A DNA stretch of 51,604 nt. Source: Myxococcaceae bacterium (lineage in GTDB: Bacteria; Myxococcota; Myxococcia; Myxococcales; Myxococcaceae). The notes beneath the pieces are model-generated. The model was not told the DNA's origin, ran no database searches, and worked only from the letters and a program-made list of their open reading frames with translations. Each line of letters opens with the position of its first letter. Position 1 is the stretch's first letter. The position numbers and the translations under genes are program-made. The stretch covers positions 1 through 51,604 of the forward strand of contig JADGRA010000049.1 of assembly GCA_017881265.1 (NCBI GenBank), written 5' to 3'. Positions 41,001 through 49,211 of this stretch are shown here, piece after piece.

Positions 41001-43661
41001 ATGGCAGACCCAGCTCCCCTGCTGACGCTCATCGACGCGTCGGGCTTCATCTTTCGCGCCTACCACGCCATCCAGAGCCTCAGCACCAGCCGCGGGGTGC
41101 CCACCAACGCCGTGTACGGGTTCACCCGGATGCTGCTCAAGACGCTGCGGGAGCTGCAGCCGACGCACGTGGCGCTGTGCTTCGACAAGGAGAGCCGCAC
41201 CGGCCGGCAGCAAATCGACCCCACCTACAAGGCGAACCGCCCCGGGCCTCCGCCGGACTTGGTACCCCAGTTCGAATTGGTGCGTCGGGTGGTGGAGGTG
41301 CTGCAGGTGCCGGTGCTGGAGTATGCCGGCTGGGAAGCGGACGACGTCATCGCCACGCTGGTGCGCGCGGCACGGGAGCAGGGGTTCCGCGTCCAAGTCG
41401 TCACTGGGGACAAGGACCTGGTCCAACTCGTGGACGAACGGGTCGCGCTGTACGACCCCATGTATGACCGGCACACCGGGCCCAAGGAGGCGCGGGAGCG
41501 CTACGGCGTGGCCCCGGAGCAGATGCGGGACTACCTGGCTCTGGTGGGCGACCCCGTCGACAACGTGGCCAAGGTGCCCGGCATCGGCCCCAAGACGGCG
41601 GTCGAGCTCATCACGGAGTTCGGCGACGTGGAGACGCTGCTCGCCCAGCTGGACCGGGTGAAGAAGCCGAAAATCCGGGAAGCGCTGCGTGCGAATGCCG
41701 AGTCGCTCCGGCGCTCCAAGCAGCTGGTCTCCATCCGAGACGACCTACCCATCGACACCGACCTGTCCCGGCTGGAACGCCGGCCCCTCCTCGGCGAGCA
41801 GGCCCGGGCCCTCTTCACGGAGCTCGAATTCTACAAGCTACTCCAGGAGATGCCGGCCTCGCCCCAGCCGGCACTCGCCTTGCGCAACACCCGGGTGGTG
41901 CGCAGGCCGGAGGAGCTGACGCCGGTCCTCGAGGCGGTGCGGCGTTTGGGCGCCGCCTTCGTTCCGGCCTTCTCCGGCCACCCGGCCACGGGGAAGCTGG
42001 TGGGACTGGCCATCGCCCTGGACGAGGACGTGGTGTACCTGCCGCTCGGCCATGCCGGGGAGAACCTGTCGCTCTCGGCCTTCCAGCAGCTGTTGGGTCC
42101 CGTCTTGGCCGACCCGGCCATCGGGAAGGACGGGCACGACCTGAAGACGCTGGGAAACCTGCTGGGGACCCTCCAGGTGGAGCTGGACGGGGTGCGGGGC
42201 GATGTCGAGCTGCTCAGCTACCTGCTCAACCCCTCGCGGCGCGAGCATGCGCTGGAGGACCTGGCGCGCGAGCGGCTTCGCCTCGAGCTGCCCCCAGCCC
42301 TGCAGAATACGGCCGCCGGCCGCAAGGAGGCCGCCAGTCTGGGCGAGCGCTTCAGCGAGGAGGTGGCGGAGGGCTTCGGGGCGCGTGCGCAGGCCGTTCG
42401 ACGCCTCGCCCAACAGCTGTGGCAGGAAGTGGATGCGGCCCAGCTGGGGCAGCTGGCGCGGACGCTCGAGCTTCCCCTGGTGCCGGTGCTGAGCCGGATG
42501 GAGCGCTTCGGCGTCCGCATCGACCTGGCGGTCCTGCACGAGATTTCCCGGGACGTCGACGGGCAATGTGCCGCGCAGGAGGCGGAGCTCCAGCGGCTGG
42601 CGGGCCATGAATTCAACGTCAACAGCAACGCCCAGCTGGCCCAGGTGCTGTACGGCGAGCTCAAGCTCCCGGTGCTGAAGCGCGGGAAGACCGGCCCTTC
42701 CACCGACGCCGAGGTCCTGGAGAAGCTGGCGGAACAGCATCCACTGCCGAAGGTGCTGCTGGACTACCGGATGCTCTCCAAGCTGAAGAGCACCTACCTC
42801 GATGCGCTCGGCCCGCTGGTGGCGACCGACGGCCGGCTGCACACCACGTTTCACCAGGCAGCCACCGCCACCGGTCGACTCTCCTCGTCGGACCCCAACC
42901 TGCAAAACATCCCCATCCGCACCGACATCGGCCGCTCCATCCGGCGCGCCTTCGTGGCGGACCCGGGTTGGAGCCTGCTCTCGGCCGACTACAGTCAGAT
43001 TGAGCTGCGCATCCTCGCTCACATCGCCGAGGACCCCGCCCTGGTCGCGGCCTTCCGCGCCGATGAGGACGTGCACCAGCGCACCGCCGCGGAGGTCTTC
43101 GGCATCCCGCCCGCGCAGGTGTCCGCCGAGCAGCGGCGGGTGGCGAAGATGGTCAACTTCGGCATCGCCTATGGGCTGTCGCCCTACGGGCTGGCCACCC
43201 GGCTGGACATTCCCCAGGAGGAGGCGGCCGCCATCATCGAACGGTACTTCGCGCGCTACACCGGCATTCGCCGCTACCTCGAGGAGACGGTGGCCCGGGC
43301 CCGGCGCACCGGCGTGGTGGAAACGCTGTTCGGCCGCCGCCGGCTGATGGAGGACCTGCACTCCAGCAACCGTGCGACGGCCCAGGCCGCTGAGCGGGCC
43401 GCCATCAACATGCCCATCCAGGGGACCGCGGCCGACCTCATCAAGATGGCGATGCTGCGCATTGACACCGGCCTGGGGGAGCGCGGCCTCCGCAGCCGGA
43501 TGTTGCTGCAGGTGCACGACGAGTTGCTGCTGGAGGCTCCAGCGGAGGAGTTGGAGGAGACGTCGGCCCTGGTCCGGACGGCGATGGTGGGGGTGGCCAC
43601 CTTGCGGGTTCCTCTCCGGGTGGATTTGGGGGTCGGAAAGAGCTGGGCGGATGCCCATTAG
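41001..43661 (+). CDS. polA: DNA polymerase I
   Basis: 886 codons from ATG 41001; an in-frame GTG 40968 gives 11 more residues. N-terminal 5'-nuclease domain: LTLIDASGFIFRAYHAI, GWEADDVIATLV, VVTGDKDLVQLVDE, VGDPVDNVAKVPGIGPKTAV. Polymerase motifs: ATGRLSSSDPNLQNIPIR (A region), DYSQIELRILAHIAEDP, RRVAKMVNFGIAYGLSPYGL (O-helix) and LQVHDELLLEAP. The middle exonuclease domain lacks the catalytic D-x-E (reads FVPAF) and the last Asp motif, so 3'-5' proofreading is probably absent. It fills gaps in repair and removes RNA primers. Confidence 0.96.
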   Translation: MADPAPLLTLIDASGFIFRAYHAIQSLSTSRGVPTNAVYGFTRMLLKTLRELQPTHVALCFDKESRTGRQQIDPTYKANRPGPPPDLVPQFELVRRVVEVLQVPVLEYAGWEADDVIATLVRAAREQGFRVQVVTGDKDLVQLVDERVALYDPMYDRHTGPKEARERYGVAPEQMRDYLALVGDPVDNVAKVPGIGPKTAVELITEFGDVETLLAQLDRVKKPKIREALRANAESLRRSKQLVSIRDDLPIDTDLSRLERRPLLGEQARALFTELEFYKLLQEMPASPQPALALRNTRVVRRPEELTPVLEAVRRLGAAFVPAFSGHPATGKLVGLAIALDEDVVYLPLGHAGENLSLSAFQQLLGPVLADPAIGKDGHDLKTLGNLLGTLQVELDGVRGDVELLSYLLNPSRREHALEDLARERLRLELPPALQNTAAGRKEAASLGERFSEEVAEGFGARAQAVRRLAQQLWQEVDAAQLGQLARTLELPLVPVLSRMERFGVRIDLAVLHEISRDVDGQCAAQEAELQRLAGHEFNVNSNAQLAQVLYGELKLPVLKRGKTGPSTDAEVLEKLAEQHPLPKVLLDYRMLSKLKSTYLDALGPLVATDGRLHTTFHQAATATGRLSSSDPNLQNIPIRTDIGRSIRRAFVADPGWSLLSADYSQIELRILAHIAEDPALVAAFRADEDVHQRTAAEVFGIPPAQVSAEQRRVAKMVNFGIAYGLSPYGLATRLDIPQEEAAAIIERYFARYTGIRRYLEETVARARRTGVVETLFGRRRLMEDLHSSNRATAQAAERAAINMPIQGTAADLIKMAMLRIDTGLGERGLRSRMLLQVHDELLLEAPAEELEETSALVRTAMVGVATLRVPLRVDLGVGKSWADAH

Positions 43662-43741
43662 ACCCCCCCGGTGGGTCCGGCGAGCCACAGGTAAGAATGC
43701 GACGCTGTGGGGCTCCCCAGGTTAGACTCTGCCTCCCGACG

Positions 43742-45556
43742 ATGGCCGAGCGCCTCAAGTCCGCCGAACCGGGCTCTCCTGCCGGATTGCTGAGCGGGCT
43801 CACCGACAAGCTGCAAGAACTCGAATCCGCTGTCCTGCGGCAGGCGGAGCGTTTCAGCGCGGTGCTGGAGATTGGCACGACGCTGGCCTCGGCGCGCGAC
43901 GTCGACGCCATTCTCCGCACGGTGGTGGAGCGACTGAGCTCCCTGCTCGGCGCCGAAGCAGCGACGCTGTTCATGCTGGATGCGCAGAAGCAGGAGCTGT
44001 GGAGCCGCGTGCTGCGTGGCTCGGCCCTGGACGAGATTCGCCTGCCCCTCGGCACCGGCATCGCCGGGCACGTGGTGGCCACCGGGGAGAGCCTGTTGCT
44101 GGGTGATGCGTACTCCGACAGCCGCTTTCATCCCAACATCGACCGGCAGTCCGGCTTCAGCACCCGCAGCATGGTGGCTGTCCCGCTCAAGCACGTCAGC
44201 GGACGCATCCTCGGGGTGGTGGAGGTGCTGCACACGCGCGTCAACGCCTTCACCGCCGACGACTTGGCGCTGGTCGAGGCGGTCGCCACGCAGATTGCCG
44301 CGGTCCTGGACAACGTCCTCCTGTACGAGGAACTGCGCGCCCAGAACGAGGAGTTGCGCAAAGCCAAGTCCGAGCTGTCCGAGGCCTTGAAGGACCTGGA
44401 CCTCCTCTTCGAGGTGGAGAAGTCGGTCAGCTCGGCGGAGAAGCAGAGCGACCTCTTGGACGGCATCCTGGCCAAGGCCACCGCGACCCTGGGGGCGACG
44501 GCCGCCAGCATCCTGCTGGCCGAGCAGGATGCTGGCGCGCTGTACTTCAAGAGCGTCACCGGAGAGAAGGCCGAGTCGCTCAAAGCGATGAAGCTGCGGC
44601 CCGGGCAGGGAATTGCCGGGCACGTGGCCCAAACCGGGCAGGCGGTGCGGGTGACGCTGGCCCAGGCCTCTCCCCACTACGACGAGAGCCTGTCCCGGCG
44701 ACTGGGCGTCAAGACGGATGCCGTGCTGTGCGTGCCCATCCGCACCGAGGACCAGGTGGTGGGTGCCCTCGAACTCCTCAACAAGCCCGGTGGCTTCACC
44801 GAGACGGACGAGCGCCTGGCGACGTTGCTGGCCGGTCAGGCGGGCCGGGCCATCCAGCTGCGCCGGAACCGCGAGGAGGGCGAGCGCCGGGCCCGGCTAG
44901 CGGCCATCGGGCAGATGCTGTCCGGCGTGGTGCACGACTTCCGGACTCCACTCACCGTCATCAGCGGCTATACGGAGCTGATGTCCGCCGAGCCGGACGA
45001 GAAACAGCGCCAGGCCTACCTGGCGGTGGTGGACAAGCAGTTTGAACACCTCAACGGGATGATGCGCGAGACGCTGGCCTTCGCCCGCGGGGAGCGCGAG
45101 CTGTTTCTGCGCAAGGTGTACCTGCAGAAGTTCGCCTCGGAGATTGAGGAGTACCTGCGTCAGGAATTCCGCAAGTCGCCGGTGCGCCTGCAAGTCGTCC
45201 CGCGCTACACCGGGCCGGCTCGCTTCGACGAGAGCAAGCTGCGACGGGTGGTCTTCAACATCGCCCGCAACGCGGTGGAAGCCATGCCCGACGGCGGCAA
45301 CTTCCTCTTCAGCATCGATCGCGAGGACGATGACCTCGTCCTGCGCTTCGAGGACGACGGGCCGGGTATCCCCCCGGAGATTGCGCACCGTCTCTTCGAG
45401 TCCTTCAGCACCGCGGGGCGCGCGGAAGGGACGGGACTCGGCCTCTCCATCGTCAAGCGCATTGCCGATGAACATGGCGGCACGGTGCGCTGCGAGAGCA
45501 CGCCGGGGCAGGGGACGCGCTTCGAGTTCCGCGTGCCGGTCGGCCTGGCCGCCTGA
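43742..45556 (+). CDS. Soluble GAF-GAF sensor histidine kinase
   Basis: 604 codons from ATG 43742. Domains in order: a helical start, GAF (about 45-200; DVDAILRTVVERLSSLLGAE, LPLGTGIAGHVVATGE, SMVAVPLKHVSGRILGVVEV), a coiled coil (LYEELRAQNEELRKAKSELS), a second GAF (about 235-390; GQGIAGHVAQTGQAVR, VLCVPIRTEDQVVGALELLN), HisKA with phospho-acceptor His398 in GVVHDFRTPLTVISGY, and HATPase (NIARNAVEAM, EDDGPGIPPEI, GTGLGLSIVKRIADEHGGT). No transmembrane segment, so it senses a cytoplasmic signal. No response regulator gene is adjacent, so it is an orphan kinase. Confidence 0.95.
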   Translation: MAERLKSAEPGSPAGLLSGLTDKLQELESAVLRQAERFSAVLEIGTTLASARDVDAILRTVVERLSSLLGAEAATLFMLDAQKQELWSRVLRGSALDEIRLPLGTGIAGHVVATGESLLLGDAYSDSRFHPNIDRQSGFSTRSMVAVPLKHVSGRILGVVEVLHTRVNAFTADDLALVEAVATQIAAVLDNVLLYEELRAQNEELRKAKSELSEALKDLDLLFEVEKSVSSAEKQSDLLDGILAKATATLGATAASILLAEQDAGALYFKSVTGEKAESLKAMKLRPGQGIAGHVAQTGQAVRVTLAQASPHYDESLSRRLGVKTDAVLCVPIRTEDQVVGALELLNKPGGFTETDERLATLLAGQAGRAIQLRRNREEGERRARLAAIGQMLSGVVHDFRTPLTVISGYTELMSAEPDEKQRQAYLAVVDKQFEHLNGMMRETLAFARGERELFLRKVYLQKFASEIEEYLRQEFRKSPVRLQVVPRYTGPARFDESKLRRVVFNIARNAVEAMPDGGNFLFSIDREDDDLVLRFEDDGPGIPPEIAHRLFESFSTAGRAEGTGLGLSIVKRIADEHGGTVRCESTPGQGTRFEFRVPVGLAA

Positions 45557-45568
45557 CGGGGCTACGCT

Positions 45569-45838
45569 TCACCCCGCAGCCGGGGCGCCCAGCTTGGCCA
45601 GCACCTCGGCCGGAGTGAGTCCCGCAATCCGCACCCGCTTCATCCGGCCGGTGGCCCCGCTGGCCAGCGCCAGGTCCCGCCCGGGAACGCCCAACGCCCG
45701 GGAGAGGGTGGCGAGGAGCTCGGCGTTGGCCGCCCCGTCGACCGGCGGCGCGGCAAGCCGGACGTCGAGGACGTCGCCCGCCGGAGACGAACGCACGCCG
45801 ATGACTTGGGAGCGGGAGGCGCGCGGCTTGGCCCGCAC
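45569..45838 (-). CDS. DUF167 (YggU) family protein
   Basis: 89 codons from GTG 45838. VRAKPRASRSQVIGVRSSPA, LDVRLAAPPVDGAANAELLA and LASGATGRMKRVRIAGL match the small DUF167 fold of unknown function. The first beta strand of the family seems to begin a few residues before the GTG (GGSELLV), and the same frame is open up to a CTG at 45898 that overlaps the divIVA stop as CTGA. The true protein may therefore be 109 residues, begun at an unusual CTG. Probably co-transcribed with divIVA. Confidence 0.85.
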   Translation of the reverse strand: MRAKPRASRSQVIGVRSSPAGDVLDVRLAAPPVDGAANAELLATLSRALGVPGRDLALASGATGRMKRVRIAGLTPAEVLAKLGAPAAG

Positions 45839-45894
45839 CAGGAGTTCCGAGCCTCCCTCGACGGCACGGACGCAACCGGACGGGGGCGCCCGGC

Positions 45895-46422
45895 TCAGCT
45901 GTCGCTTCCGCCCGCCTTCTTCGGGGCGAGGAAGCTGACGTTGTCCTCGATGCGAGCCTCGTCCGCGGAGAAGGCCGGGGTCGCGAAGGCTTCCATCAGC
46001 TTCAGGTGCGCGTCGATGACCGCTCGCAGGTGGGACTCAAATTGCGTCCGCTGACGGCGCAACTCATTGATGTCCTCGATGACTTGCACCAGGCGCTGGT
46101 GGGCCGCGTGAACAATCTTCTCCGCTTGAAGCTCGGCCCCGGAGACGATGACGTCCGCCTCCTTCTTGGCGACGCCCTTGAGGTCGTCAGACACGCGCTG
46201 CGCCGTCACCATGGTCTGCTGCAGCGTGCGCTCCCGCTCGAGGTGGTGTTCCAGCTGCCCCTGCACGCGCTTCAACTCCTCCTTGAGGGCGATGTTCTCC
46301 TTCACGACTTCCTCGAATTCCGCAGCCAGTAATTCGAGGAAAGCCTGGACATCCCGGCGGGCTAGCCCCCGGAAGGCGGTCGCGAAGCGCTTCTGACGAA
46401 TGTCGAGGGGGGTGAATTTCAT
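45895..46422 (-). CDS. DivIVA-domain coiled-coil protein
   Basis: 175 codons from ATG 46422. KFTPLDIRQKRFATAFRGLA and RRDVQAFLELLAAEFEEVVK form the N-terminal DivIVA membrane-curvature motif; a long coiled coil follows (ENIALKEELKRVQGQLEHHL, QTMVTAQRVSDDLKGVAKKE). DivIVA-like proteins mark poles or septa. In Gram-negatives such as myxobacteria they are present but less studied. The start sits nine bases after a good -10 box, so its mRNA may be almost leaderless. Confidence 0.92.
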   Translation of the reverse strand: MKFTPLDIRQKRFATAFRGLARRDVQAFLELLAAEFEEVVKENIALKEELKRVQGQLEHHLERERTLQQTMVTAQRVSDDLKGVAKKEADVIVSGAELQAEKIVHAAHQRLVQVIEDINELRRQRTQFESHLRAVIDAHLKLMEAFATPAFSADEARIEDNVSFLAPKKAGGSDS

Positions 46423-46431
46423 GGCCCCCGC

Positions 46432-46459
46432 AGTTTACCGCCAGATGGCTCCGTCCCAA
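46432..46459 (-). promoter_or_regulatory. Promoter candidate for the DivIVA gene
   Basis: On the minus strand TTGGGA (46459-46454), a 16-base spacer and TAAACT (46437-46432). The ATG begins nine bases after the -10, giving a leader of about three bases and no room for a ribosome site. Confidence 0.5.
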
Positions 46460-46541
46460 GTTAGCGGCCTCCCGCCAGGCTGGCGGCCTGCCCCGGGAAG
46501 TCGCCACCCGCCCTCCGTTGCGAGAACGACTGACATCCCCG

Positions 46542-46787
46542 TCAACGGCGCGGCCGTCCTTTGGCGCCTCCACCGCGGCGCGTCCTCGGGGGAGAGGGCC
46601 TGCGCGGGCGCACTTTGGGCGCCGGAAGAGGGCGACCCGCCTGCGCACTGGAGTCAATCTCTCCCTGCCCGTCCGCTCCCGTCACCCCGGTCCAGCCCGG
46701 CGGATCGCTCGCCGGAAAGGATTCCTGGGAGGTCTCGTCGATGGGGTCTTGTGCAGGGGACGCAGGGGGAGGTGAGCGGCCGGCCAT
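46542..46787 (-). CDS. Small protein with SFPASDPP motif
   Basis: 81 codons from ATG 46787, which has no clear ribosome site. The core IDETSQESFPASDPPGWTG is a recurring motif of small bacterial proteins of unknown function (form D-(E/P)-x-S-x-E-S-F-P-A-S-D-P-P-x-W). An Arg/Pro-rich tail follows. The motif is the main reason to believe it is a gene; the frame is also open upstream to about 46976. Confidence 0.5.
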   Translation of the reverse strand: MAGRSPPPASPAQDPIDETSQESFPASDPPGWTGVTGADGQGEIDSSAQAGRPLPAPKVRPRRPSPPRTRRGGGAKGRPRR

Positions 46788-47048
46788 GGTCCCGGAAGGA
46801 TGGCGATGCGCGCGGCCCGTCGCAAGCCCAGGGGAGGCCGCGCCCGGCCCGCGAGGGCCTGGGGCCTTCTTGGGGCCGCCGGACGGCGAGACGCGGGCGG
46901 CGGCGCGACTACCCTCTGTAGCGAACCGGGCTCGCCCCAGGGCGCCTCCTCCCACGGGGTTGCGCACCTTTGGCAACCCCGCGGTGTTCGCTGCTTCGAC
47001 GCCTCCCCCAGCACCCGGCGCGCACCCCGGGCGTCCGGGCTTGCCTTG

Positions 47049-47483
47049 CTACTCCGGGACCGACAGGCCTGAACCGCCCATCTCGGTGGGGAAGTCCTTC
47101 TGCTTTGGAAGGCCGTCGCGAATCCGGAGCACCGCGCTCGCGTAATTCACATGCACCTGAGGCTCAAAGGGAAAGCTGGGGATGACTGCCGCGAAGACGT
47201 CCACCACGCCCAATGTTGGGTGCTCGGTCAGAAGGTGTCCGCCACATTTCTTGCACCACTTGCGGACACTGCGTTCGGTCTTGCTGTAGGAAGCCACCTG
47301 GTCCGCACCCCGGGTGATGGTCACTGCGGCTGGGGGCCAAAGGGTGAAGGCATTCACGGGGCCCGCTGACCATTCACGGCAGGACTGGCAGTGGCAGTAC
47401 CCCATTGCCGTCGGCTTTCCCGTGACTCGAATCTCGACGGTACCGCAGAAACAACCGCCTCGGGTTTCCTTGTCACTCGACAT
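47049..47483 (-). CDS. GFA-family (Mss4-like fold) zinc protein
   Basis: 144 codons from ATG 47483 with GAGGAG seven bases upstream. Cys11 and Cys13 (GGCFCGTVEI), Cys30, Cys32, Cys35 (YCHCQSCREWS) and Cys77, Cys80 (KWCKKCGGHL) are the zinc ligands of the glutathione-dependent formaldehyde-activating-enzyme family, many members of which have unknown substrates. Further landmarks are SYSKTERSVRKW and FPFEPQVHVNYA. Cytoplasmic. No adjacent formaldehyde pathway gene. Confidence 0.9.
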   Translation of the reverse strand: MSSDKETRGGCFCGTVEIRVTGKPTAMGYCHCQSCREWSAGPVNAFTLWPPAAVTITRGADQVASYSKTERSVRKWCKKCGGHLLTEHPTLGVVDVFAAVIPSFPFEPQVHVNYASAVLRIRDGLPKQKDFPTEMGGSGLSVPE

Positions 47484-47593
47484 CGACAGCTCCTCGCTCC
47501 AGTGGGTTGAGGGCAGGCCTCAGAAAGCACCACGCTTTGCTGCGCCCGCCACCAGTGACGGTATAGGAGCCAGGGCAGGAGGTCGCCTTCCCC

Positions 47594-47963
47594 ATGCGTC
47601 CGGAATCAATGGCCGAGCGTCCGACCGGTAGTGTCGAGAACGTCCTGCTCTCCGACGTGCTCCGCGCCGTCCGCCTCACCGGCGCGGTCTTCTTCTCAGT
47701 CGAGGCAACCGCTCCCTGGGCACTGGAGGGACCCGCCTCTGACACCATCGGTCCATTCATCCGTCCTGGCGTCGAGCACATCCTGCAGTTTCACGCCGTC
47801 GCCTCGGGGACGTGTTGGGGGCAGGCTCCTGGATGAGGCCCCGACGCAGCTCGACGCGGGAGACGTCATCCGCAGCTGCTTTCCTCGGCCCGTTGCCGCC
47901 CGAGGCCGGCCTTGGACGGCCGACGGGGGACGCCGTCGTCGACGGCGGAGCCGGGCCTGTTAG
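47594..47963 (+). pseudogene. AraC-family regulator N-terminal cupin, frameshifted and truncated
   Basis: From ATG 47609 the frame reads SVENVLLSDVLRAVRLTGAV, FFSVEATAPWALEG and PGVEHILQFHAVASGTCWG, the N-terminal cupin of AraC-type regulators, then meets TGA at 47834. One base over, RLLDEAPTQLDAGDVI continues the same domain. The switch falls in a run of five G (near 47816), so one extra G would explain it. After that the frame degenerates and no AraC helix-turn-helix domain follows before the next gene. A decayed gene, or in part a homopolymer sequencing error. Confidence 0.7.
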
Positions 47964-48207
47964 CGCCCAAGACCCGGGGCGAGATAGCGGTTGCCGAGGA
48001 GGCGCGCGTAGATGAAGGCGACCTCCGGTTGACTCAACCGCCGGGATTTCCCGCGGCCAGCGCTCTGGGCACACGCTCTGCGTACATCCTAACCCATCGA
48101 ATTAACTGGCCCCCCACAAGGTACGACCTCTCGTTCGACAGAGCGAGGCCCCGTAGCCTCGCGGGCTGGCCCTTCGTGACGGAACAGGCCTGAAGCGGAC
48201 AATTGAA
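47964..48207 (+). other. Non-coding stretch upstream of a lipoprotein gene
   Basis: No convincing gene. Several short inverted repeats are present (for instance GAGGC/GCCTC near 48150). On the minus strand one short frame gives YARLLGNRYLAPGL but has no start codon, so it is at best a relic. Confidence 0.4.
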
Positions 48208-48232
48208 CAGTAGGGGCCGTCTGCCCCTGCTG
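48208..48232 (+). promoter_or_regulatory. Strong leader hairpin next to ribosome site
   Basis: CAGTAGGGGC pairs with GCCCCTGCTG around a CGTCT loop: ten base pairs with one G-T. Its 3' arm touches the GGAGGGA ribosome site of the following lipoprotein gene. It could protect the mRNA end, act in translation control, or end upstream transcription. Confidence 0.45.
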
Positions 48233-48244
48233 GAGGGACCCCAC

Positions 48245-49093
48245 ATGCGCACGATTCACATGACGGCACTGCTGTCGCTGGTGTTGCTTTTCGGCCTGGC
48301 ACTCGGCACCGGCGGCTGCACGTCCGGGACTGGTGGCGTCTCCACCCAAGCCACCTTGGGCCCGGCCGGGGGGACGCTGGCGCTTGAAGGCCAGGGGGTG
48401 CAACTCACCGTCCCGGCGGGGGCGCTGACGGCCGAGGCCCAAGTCTTCCTGGGGGCCACGGCCTCTCGCACCGGTATGCGGGTGACCATCCAGCCCGACC
48501 AGCTGGTGCTCGCCCGGGCGGCCACGCTCAGTGTTCAATTCCAGGGCGCGGCCCACATCGTCCGCGTGGATGAAATCGGCTCGGGCAGCCAGTGGCCCCT
48601 GGGCGTCCTCAGCCGCGTCGAGAAGCCCACCGGGGCCCAGGTGCAGGTGCGGCTCGACCACTTCAGCCAGCTGGAGGTGGATGTGGACGACGGTGCCTCC
48701 GACGGCGGTAGCCCCACCGGTTGCTCCCGCCAAGGGGGCGAGGTCGACCGCGACGCGGACGGCGGCTGGCACTGGCACGGCGATGGCTGGGACGGGGGCA
48801 TGGTCGGCCACGGCGAAGGCGAGCATCACGACGCCGATGGTGGACGCGAGGACGGCGGCTTCGACGACGACTTCACCGGTGGGGATGCGGGGACGGAAAT
48901 CTTCCTCGCTTGCCCCGCGGGCTTTGAGTGCGACGATGGTGTGTGCGTCGCACCAGGCGGAAACGACGAGGAGAATTCCTGCGACGCTGACGCTGGCGTC
49001 CCGAACGTTTGCCCGACGGCTTCCCATTGCGAAGACCACCGGTGTCTGCCCGGCGTCGACGACGGCGGCGTTCACCCCGGCGGACACGACTGA
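48245..49093 (+). CDS. His/Asp/Gly-rich lipoprotein with Cys-rich tail
   Basis: 282 codons from ATG 48245 with GGAGGGA upstream. Lipobox LGTGGC, lipid Cys25. Residues 36-148 form a beta-rich ZU5-like domain (ATLGPAGGTLALEGQGVQLT, VPAGALTAEAQVFLG). Residues 160-210 are a low-complexity string rich in His, Asp, Gly (WHWHGDGWDGGMVGHGEGEH) that looks able to bind metal ions. The end (220-272) is Cys-rich (CPAGFECDDGVCVAPG, CPTASHCEDHRCLPG), as in many myxobacterial surface proteins. Metal binding is inference. Encoded just before a secreted iron dioxygenase. Confidence 0.82.
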   Translation: MRTIHMTALLSLVLLFGLALGTGGCTSGTGGVSTQATLGPAGGTLALEGQGVQLTVPAGALTAEAQVFLGATASRTGMRVTIQPDQLVLARAATLSVQFQGAAHIVRVDEIGSGSQWPLGVLSRVEKPTGAQVQVRLDHFSQLEVDVDDGASDGGSPTGCSRQGGEVDRDADGGWHWHGDGWDGGMVGHGEGEHHDADGGREDGGFDDDFTGGDAGTEIFLACPAGFECDDGVCVAPGGNDEENSCDADAGVPNVCPTASHCEDHRCLPGVDDGGVHPGGHD

Positions 49094-49160
49094 CGGCGCT
49101 CCAACCGGGCGCATTGACCGAAGTGGTGTTTCTCCCCAGGGCGCGTCCGCGGAACGCCGC

Positions 49161-49190
49161 TTGCCGCGCGTGTAGCCCGCGCGCTAGCGT
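49161..49190 (+). promoter_or_regulatory. Promoter candidate for the dioxygenase-WD40 operon
   Basis: TTGCCG at 49161-49166, 18-base spacer, TAGCGT at 49185-49190, then an unusual T-rich leader and a GGGGGAA ribosome site before ATG 49212. Same layout as three other promoters in the window. Confidence 0.5.
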
Positions 49191-49211
49191 TTTTTGTTTT
49201 CGGGGGAACAC

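Noticed and set aside
47960-48036. Short minus-strand peptide reading YARLLGNRYLAPGL
   Set aside because: Looks protein-like but has no ATG or GTG, is stop-bounded and too short to assign; it may be a relic or chance.
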